Part shown: in pieces, positions 57,207 through 64,000 of the stretch
Position numbering within the stretch: position 1 is the first letter of the stretch
Layout of the letters: each line of letters opens with the position of its first letter
Assembly (NCBI RefSeq): GCF_010093535.1
Contig: NW_022985168.1
Span: 813,537 to 877,536, forward strand
Length of the DNA: 64,000 bases
Reading direction: 5' to 3'
DNA from: Lindgomyces ingoldianus
Taxonomy: Eukaryota > Ascomycota > Dothideomycetes > Pleosporales > Lindgomycetaceae
Program-made: the position numbers and the translations under genes
The notes under the pieces: model-generated
What the model saw: only the letters and a program-made list of their open reading frames with translations
Database searches by the model: none
What the model was told of the DNA's origin: nothing

Positions 57207-59388
57207 CTAAACTACCTCACCAGCATACCTCATGAACGCTCTCTTCCTCACCTCAATTTCCCCCCTGAACCTCATCTCCCCTTCCTCCCGCCTCACTCCC
57301 TTCACAAACTGTAACAACCTCAACGCACCGGTGGGTGTCACTCCCTCCACTCTCCTCGCCTGTCCCACACTCTCTGGCCTCGTAGCTTTCAGCACACTCT
57401 TCTCCTCAAACGACAGCCCAAAGATAGCATCATAGTGCAAATCCAGTGGTAATTTCAGGTTCTCGTCCTTCTTCCAACGCTGCTGCGAAGCGATTTGGTA
57501 GGCTACGTAGGGTGCGTAGGCAGCGTTAATTTCAACTCTACTTCTTATTCTTTCGGTGAAGCGCGAGATTTCGGGGACGGTGGGGAGGAGCGAGGAGCAT
57601 GTTATATTCGACATGCGGAGGAGGTCGTAGGCAGAGCGTTTGGAGGAGTCGTTGCGGACTTGGAACCCGACTGCGTTCCAGGACTTCCAGCCCATGGTCT
57701 TGTCTTGGAGTATGGAGGTTAATGCATCGACCTGAGCTTCCTCGTCTTGGAATGTGGTCCAGCGTTTATCGCTGACAATTCCAGCGGCTCGACCCATCGC
57801 CGTGAGCCGTGTGTCTGCGTTGTCGGTGCGCGCAGACATGCGGTATTCTGATCTGGATGTGAACATGCGATAGGGCTCTGAGACGCCTTTAGTAATCAGG
57901 TCATCAATCATAATCCCAATATATCCATCCGCTCTTGTCAAGACCATGGGGTCTTTACTCTGGGCCGCAAGACCCGCGTTGATACCAGCAATGATGCCCT
58001 GACTTGCTGCTTCTTCGTAACCCGTAGTCCCATTTATTTGACCCGCGAGAAACAAACCCGCAATATTCTTGGTCTCGAGAGTAGACCTTAAGTTCCGTGG
58101 ATCCACATAATCGTACTCAACTCCATAGCCCGGTTGCAAAATCTTTACGTTTTCTAGCCCTTTGATTGTTTTCAGGATTGCGTGTTGTATGTCGGCAGGC
58201 ACAGTCATAGATATCCCATTCGGATAAATGACATCATTGTCAAAACCTTCAGGTTCTAGCCATATAATATGACTTTTCTTGTCCGTAAATCTTATAACCT
58301 TCGATTCGAGCGAAGGACAGTATCGAGGGCCCTTCACGGTTTCGCGGATATGTATTGATTTATCGAGGTTTGTGCGGATGATATCATGCGTGGATTCGTT
58401 GGTACGCGTTTCGTGATTGAGGAGTTGGGTGTCTACTTGGACGCGAGAGTTCAGGTAGCTGAAAGGCATGGGAGGGTTGTCGCCTTCCTGTGCTTCGAGC
58501 ACGGAGAAGTTGATCGACTTCTTGTCTAGTCGAGGTGGTGTTCCGGTTTTGAGACGACCGAGAGTGAAACCCGCCTCTCGGAGGGATTTCGAGAGGCCGA
58601 AAGTTGCGGCTTCACCCATGCGTCCGGAGGGATATGCTTCGAGCCCTGCAGAATGTTAATTTTATCCTCTCTGCGCTGCCAGTTGATGCACACCAATATG
58701 GATTTCGCCGCCTAGAAACGTTCCGGTCGTAATAACTACACAACCCGCCGGAATAACCTCCCCACTCTCTAACCTAACTCCCTTTATCCTCCCATAAAGT
58801 CTCTCCTTCAAACTTCCCCCATCCTTTTCCACAACAATATCCGCCACCATACCCTCCACGACACTCAATCTCCCCTCCCCATCCGCATAACCCAACATCT
58901 CCTCTCTCATGTACCTCTTATACAAACTCCTATCAATTTGTGCCCTTGGTCCCCAAACCGCCGGCCCTTTCTTCCTGTTCAGCACTCTAAACTGCGTTCC
59001 CGCTTTGTCCACAACCCTCCCTACAACGCCATCCAAAGCATCGATTTCCCGTAGCATAGTTCCCTTGCCAATGCCGCCAAAGGAAGGATTGCAGGAGCAT
59101 ACACCGAGATTGGAGAGGGAGGGGGTGATGAGTGCAGTGCGGGCGCCGGAGCGGGCAGCCGCTGCGGAGGCTTCGCAGCCGGCGTGGCCACCGCCGATGA
59201 CTACGACATCATAGAGTCTGCGGATGGCGTCAGGAGGAGTAGTTAAGAGCATCGGAATGTGGAGGAATGAGGACGTACCTGTTTGAGCCGGAGACCGTGG
59301 CGAAGGTTCTGTGGGAGTGATTAAGAGACCGGACGCGCGGTGCGTGGCTCCAGAGCATGCACGCTCTCTGGGGAATAATAATACTCAT
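57207..59388 (-). CDS. MTO1: Mitochondrial tRNA wobble-uridine modification enzyme MTO1 (MnmG/GidA), 3 exons, 690 aa
   Basis: An FAD-dependent enzyme that, with the MSS1/MnmE GTPase, installs the carboxymethylaminomethyl-type group at U34 of mitochondrial tRNAs. The exons, in transcript order, are 59388-59279, 59217-58694 and 58645-57207; the frame closes over 2073 nt. Exon 1 supplies a presequence ([20 protein letters not shown]). The FAD-binding Rossmann start is [17 protein letters not shown], then [20 protein letters not shown] and [17 protein letters not shown]. The join of exons 2 and 3 restores [18 protein letters not shown] and the family signature [11 protein letters not shown]. GidA signature 2 reads [21 protein letters not shown], and the C-terminal tRNA-binding helices end the protein. 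The length matches yeast Mto1 (669 aa). Confidence 0.95.
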
Positions 59389-60240
59389 TGCGGTTGGGGA
59401 TGGTGTAATTGTGGGGAAAAGAGGGTTGCGCAAAAAGTTAAGACGTGAACTTTCGTCGAACGTGGTCACGTGGCCATCCGTCATCTACATAAAATTTTTG
59501 AAACCAAAGCGACAAAGCAGCAGTGTCAACATTAGAATACTAACTCTATTTGGATAACATATTTAAGGTTAATTTGGTGTTTGTTTTAGCGTTCATTAGC
59601 TCTCATAGGGTGCAGAAAGAGCTATCCAGTGTACTAAATTTAGCGAATTTCCATATCAATATTAATAACAACGGCGATGTTGTTGTGTTAATGCAAGATA
59701 TTTTTGTTAGTAACTGTGGAAGACGGCTCTACTATCCTATGGGGGTTCATTTTCAAGGTGTTTATAATAGAAATCCGCCTTTCCTATTACTGATTCTCCC
59801 TTTCACTTAACTCGCATGTCAGACTGCACATGTCGAAACCTCATCACCAATTTATCTCCAACTGGCCTCGCCGTCAATCCCTCTGCTTGTTCGATTTCCT
59901 CCGCATCCACGATCTCGGAGGTGAAGTTTTATCGAGAGAGTTGCAATCTCATATTTTATTTCTATGCCACGTTTTCACTACCACCAATGACAATGTCAGG
60001 GCTTCCAACGGGCCGTTCTAAGGTCTAAATCGTAACGGTCACGTGTTCAGTACAAACGTACCAAGTTTGTGAGCCGCACTGTACGTTTAATAATGCCCTG
60101 GGGACAGTACGTAGTATAGATTATAACTGTAACGGCACATGCAAGACAATGGGTCTGAAGGCGGTAGGAATCCACTCAGAGGCATATGGGAGTGCGTGGG
60201 GACTTAATGACCTAGGAACTCCATTAACACCTATAGGCCT
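59389..60240. other. Right flank before the repeat island
   Basis: The MTO1 promoter, then T-rich DNA with short frames on the plus strand (59550-59810, 59816-60028) that resemble nothing known. Composition starts to drift towards AT from about 59500 and switches fully near 60240. Confidence 0.4.
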
Positions 60241-60742
60241 TATATAAAGAATATTAGAAAACTACTAAGCTAGCTAAGGAAAAAGGTGCAACTAAATACT
60301 TAAAGAAATAAAAGTAACTATAGAGAACAAGGTTAAGTTATAGTTAAAGCTAATATAAAAACTCTTTAGATCTGTTCTAAGCAACCTAAGATAAAATAAT
60401 TTATAAGAATTATTACACTACTTTTTTTTATAAGCTAATTATCCGAATAGCAGTATTTAGATACGCGGTTGGGCGTCACGTGACATGGTCTTGTGTAACA
60501 GTTGTACGCACAGACAGATAAATACCCCTTTTCTTCGCACAGACTTAGAATAAGAAGAATTAACACTAGTTACCCGCAACCTCCCCCCCGCGCGATGTGT
60601 ACACTGTGCAAGCCTCTTTGCTTTACATAGCTAGCATGGAGCCTATTTAACACTAATTAGTAGTTTAAATGCTATAAGATAGAAAGCTCTTCTTATACTT
60701 TTTTATTTAAAAGATTATGTATAAAAGAAATCTTTTTTCTTA

Positions 60743-61842
60743 ACGTACTTCATAGGCGAGTTGCTCACACACCTGAGTTGCTTACTTTTGCTAAGACCCC
60801 ACTAAACCACCCTTCCTACACTAATGCATTCCCCACAACACTACTTAGACGCGCTAAAAGAATGTTAGATACAGCTTACACTCTAAGCTTTTAAATAAAA
60901 CATAAAACTCTTAAAGAAATGTGCTATAGCTATGTGTAAAGTTTTATAAAAAATAATAAATAACTATAGCACTAGACAACCTTTATAAGCTAATTCTATA
61001 GCTAAATTATAGAGGCTAGGTAATAAAAAAGAGCAAGTAATTGTTAAGACTATACTTAAGCTATATGCACAAGAAATTTCCCCTTAGATAGCATTTGTAG
61101 CTAATATAGCTAATTCTTTGCGCGCTAAGCATAATCTAGGCTATGTTTGCATAAACTAGCCTAGTACATTTATAAAGTGTTATTTAGAGCTTAAAGTAAC
61201 ATTTAAGTATAAGTATAACTATAAGAGAGCTTTTTATAAGAGTCTTAGAGTAATTTAGGGCAGGTTTAGCCTTATAGAGAATATTAAAGCTAAGTATAGC
61301 ATCTAGGATAATAACACATACAACTTTAGCAAAATAAGGTTTATAATTAGCTAGATATCTTTTAACTATACTTGCGCTTAAAACTTTACTTTAAGCTTTA
61401 AATAACGCTTTATAAATGTACTAGGCTAGTTTATGTAAACATAGCCTAAATTACGCTTAGCGTGTAAAGAATTAGCTATATTAGCTATAAATGCTATCTA
61501 AGGGGAAATTCCTTGCGCATATAGCTTAAGTATAGTCTTAATAATTACCTACTTCTTTTTATTACCTAGCCTTTATAATTTAGCTGTAGAATTAGCTTAT
61601 AAAGGTTATCTAGCGCTATAGTTATTTATTGTCTTTTATAGGACTTTATATATAGCTATAGTATATTTTTTTAAGAGTTTTATGTCTTATTTAAAAGCTT
61701 AGAGCATAAGCTGTATCTAACATTCTTTTAGCGCGTCTAAGTAGTGTTGTGGGGAATGCATTAGTGTAGGAAGGGTAGTTTAGTAGGGTCTTGGCAAAAG
61801 TAAGCGACTCAGGTGTGTGAGCAACTCGCCTATAAAGTACGT
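60743..61842. mobile_element. 1.1-kb element with about 480-bp inverted arms, TA target duplication
   Basis: The left arm begins ACGTACTTCATAGGCGAG (60743) and the right arm ends with the complement CTCGCCTATAAAGTACGT (61842). The two arms stay complementary for roughly 480 bp with scattered, mostly transition, differences, for example CACACCTGAGT(T/C)GCTTACTT and the shared GCATTCCCCACAACACTAC. A central 100-150 bp is unpaired. TA flanks both ends (60741-60742, 61843-61844), as Tc1/mariner-type elements leave. It encodes nothing intact. It could be a foldback element or two head-to-head copies of a MITE. Confidence 0.7.
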
Positions 61843-62177
61843 TACTAATTTAACTATAAATTAGTAAGAGTAAAGATAGAGTCTAATTTATATATAAGTA
61901 GCTATAAATCTCTGTTTAGTTACTTAATAAAAAGTAAAAAACTTGTTTATATAATACTATTTAAAAGTATTCTATAAATAGTAGTGCTAATTTAACACTA
62001 GAAGGTCTGTTTTATCTTTTTACATAAGGCTGTTTAGAGGCAGTGTATAATAAGAAGTAAACAGCGCGCAATAATGTATAACTAACTACTATAAAGTAAT
62101 AAGTAACACTAGCTCTATCTTTAACTAGCTAACATAATGTATTAATATATAACTAATATATACTTTTAGTAGGCATT

Positions 62178-62495
62178 TGTCACGATTGTGCACGAGTAAG
62201 GTTATAGAGCTTCACAGAGGTCTAGTTTAATTACTACGTGAGGTATTATAGTAGGTACAAGACGTTGTGTAAGAAACAGAAAGGTTTAGAAAGAAATTAG
62301 TAATTAAATACTTAGCTTAAAAGTCTAAGCACTTTAAGTATAAATTAAGCCTGTTTTAAGTTTAGTTAGTGTTAAAGTAGTTTATGCTTAAGTTTATGTC
62401 TATATTATGTTATGTTTATGTTAGACGTGCACTAATAATACTTTAGTACACGTCTAATACAGTTATGTCTAGGATCTAGAGAGGATACTGTAACA
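62178..62495 (-). mobile_element. 3' LTR of a decayed gypsy element (318 bp)
   Basis: Read on the minus strand it starts TGTTACAG and ends AATCGTGACA, so it has TG...CA ends. Immediately before it on that strand lies a purine run (TAAGGGGGGGGGTAC), a polypurine-tract-like primer site for second-strand synthesis. The element is therefore oriented leftwards with its 3' LTR here and its body to the right. Confidence 0.7.
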
Positions 62496-64000
62496 GTACC
62501 CCCCCCCTTATTAAGAAGGGAATTCTTTATATTAGTAGTTTTAGCATTAGGTTGTCTTTATTAGGGTATAGGTTTAGTTTAGATAGGTATTAGGTGTAAA
62601 ATTAGGTTACTATAAAGTTCTTTTACAGAGCTTCTGCAGGTTTCTATAACAGTTTGTTATATCTAGTCTATTTTATAAGGTATTTATAGATATGTTTCTT
62701 TTTATTAAACTAAATTTATTTAACATCTTTTATAATGTATTCTAGTTTATTATTTATAATAATAGGTTTAAGTAGCAGGTTTAGCTGTCTAGGTAGATAG
62801 TTAGATTTAGAAGCTACTTAGCGCAGTAATAATATATAGAACACAGGGTGTATCTTTATGCTGTTAGGTAGGATTAATTAGTAAGTGTGTAATAAGACTA
62901 TATAAGCTACTATAAAGGGGCTAAGGTTTTTTTAATTAAGTTTTTTTAATTATTAGTTTATTTAGATATTTCTAGTGTCTAGCTAAACCTTCTTGCTAGC
63001 TGCATACATAAAGGCAAGAGTTTAAGATTAGTTTATATACTTTTATTAAAAAGCTTAAGCTTATGTAAGCTTTTTATAAACATATTTAAATATATTTTAG
63101 ATTTTGTTAATAAGTCTATTTACATTTATTACTTATATAAATTAATAAGTTAGTTAAAGAGTATTTAAAAGTAGTTTAAATCTTATTTAAAAGTAGTATT
63201 TATAGTTTACTAAAAATAAGAATACTTACATTAATTTAGATGTTATGTTATTAGCTTTAAACTATGCTATAGCTAACTATTTTACCTAGTTATTCTACTA
63301 GTAGTTTATGTACACTTATAGGACTTATTTTATTATAGTGTTTATGTTCTTAGTCTAGCTGTTAGTCTCTAGGTAAAAAGCTATAAATAAATAGAGGACA
63401 ATTTAAAGCTATTTATAGAGTTTATTCTAGAAGGCTAAGACAAACTGCGTACCTCTGTCTAATATAATTATGTTAGGCAGGCTATAGTAAACTTATACGT
63501 ATTAGTAGAATAACTAGGCCATATTAGAGGCAGTTATAAAGAAACATAGTATTAAGTGTTAATACTTAGTTAAGTAATTAACAACTACTATAATATTTAT
63601 ATACCTTTTAAATAAAGGTAGGTCTATAATAAAATTAATTAATATATTTTTCTAAGCTTGTTTAAGAATTAAGAGCAGTTTAAGTAGGCTATTATACTTT
63701 TTTTAAAAGGCCTTTACTTTACAGTAAGTATAGCAACATAATACGTATTAGCGTACAGTATAGAACATGCAGGGCTAGTAGTACTCTCTCTGTAGTAGGT
63801 TAAGAGTCTTTTCTCTGCCTAGGTGTTCTCTAACAAGCAAGTTATATATAATTTAGAGTAGTTTAATTCTTAGTTTATTAAAATTAAGAATTATAAGTTA
63901 GTTATAGTAATATAGCTTGCTATTTTAGTTTTTATAGTTAGCTAGTGTTACCTTCTTTAACTAACTAGCGCTGTTTTAGAGCAGGTCTAAAGTTTTTTAG
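62496..64000 (-). mobile_element. Ty3/gypsy pol remnant (integrase region), RIP-decayed, partial
   Basis: Minus-strand translation, ignoring many stops and switching frames, shows integrase landmarks in order. Near 63780-63840 there is a zinc-finger/N-terminal part (GRERTLNLLQREYY-like). Near 63450-63475 comes LPNIIILDRGTQFV, the Asp-containing core strand. Near 63280-63400 comes the piece resembling LSTAYHPETDGQTE...LRxYINY, reduced here to FYLETNS-stop-TKNINT. Nearly all stops are TAA/TAG where CAA, CAG or TGG codons are expected, the signature of C-to-T and G-to-A RIP. Reverse transcriptase and the 5' LTR would lie beyond the right edge. Inactive. Confidence 0.75.

Larger units (their letters stand above)
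60241..64000. repeat. AT-rich, RIP-like repeat island
   Basis: From about 60240 to the window end the DNA is strongly AT-rich, dominated by TpA steps, stop codons in all frames and almost no CpA. This is the expected end state of repeat-induced point mutation (CpA to TpA on both strands). Within it are a TIR element (60743-61842) and a gypsy remnant (62178-64000), listed separately. No host gene is visible. Other stretches (60241-60740, 61843-62177) look like further repeat debris. Confidence 0.8.

Noticed and set aside
1..64000. CRISPR array, bacterial operon or prophage
   Set aside because: No direct-repeat/spacer pattern, and the genes carry spliceosomal introns throughout; the DNA is eukaryotic.

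Overview
This window is nuclear DNA of a filamentous ascomycete (Pezizomycotina). The evidence is short spliceosomal introns (mostly 45-160 nt, GTRNGT donors, CTRAY-like branch points close to YAG acceptors), conserved fungal single-copy genes (BRX1, RPL39, STE12, COQ8, KNR4/SMI1, cardiolipin synthase, MTO1), fungus-only families (2EXR/F-box-like proteins, an AcuF-like C2H2 region, DUF8035, DUF7580), and AT-rich repeats decayed in the manner of repeat-induced point mutation (RIP). The species cannot be named from the sequence alone. Gene models were joined by hand; for the core genes the reading frame closes exactly and conserved motifs run across every junction.

Layout. 0.8-5 kb: BRX1 (+), a 2EXR-like protein (-) and an F-box-like protein (+). 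5-8.4 kb: no convincing gene; an AT-rich patch and degenerate ORFs. 8.4-12.6 kb: a GT8-type glycosyltransferase (-) and an SLC35E3-like nucleotide-sugar/triose-phosphate family transporter (+). 13.7 kb: a tiny Gly-rich protein with a myristoylation-type start. 14.4-23.5 kb: a giant 2045-residue gene (-) with an AcuF-type C2H2 region, two macro domains and two DUF8035 copies, divergent from a 577-residue DUF7580 gene (+). 25.5-27.1 kb: KNR4/SMI1. 28.6-29.4 kb: a dead short-chain dehydrogenase. 30-35.5 kb: WDR70, mitochondrial SSB and a CDF metal transporter. 35.5-38.8 kb: gene-poor. 38.8-43.9 kb: RPL39, N-terminal amidase NTA1 and COQ8. 44.7-45.9 kb: a DNA element with terminal inverted repeats that carries a nested solo LTR. 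47.7-50.1 kb: STE12, followed by about 5 kb of upstream DNA without a recognisable gene. 55.2-59.4 kb: cardiolipin synthase and MTO1, convergent. 60.2-64 kb: an abrupt switch to an AT-rich repeat island holding a 1.1 kb inverted-repeat element and the 3' part of a RIP-decayed Ty3/gypsy element.

Most genes are housekeeping: ribosome assembly and ribosome structure (BRX1, RPL39), mitochondria (SSB, COQ8, cardiolipin synthase, MTO1), cell wall and glycan work (KNR4, GT8, transporter) and signalling (STE12). The accessory interest lies in the head-to-head pair at 14.4-23.5 kb. A large multidomain protein with two ADP-ribose-binding macro folds shares a 435-bp intergenic region with a DUF7580 protein whose N-terminus resembles the first helix of HeLo-like domains. 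This resembles the way fungal allorecognition or innate-immunity-like genes are organised and is the best candidate here for an undescribed system; the link is inference.
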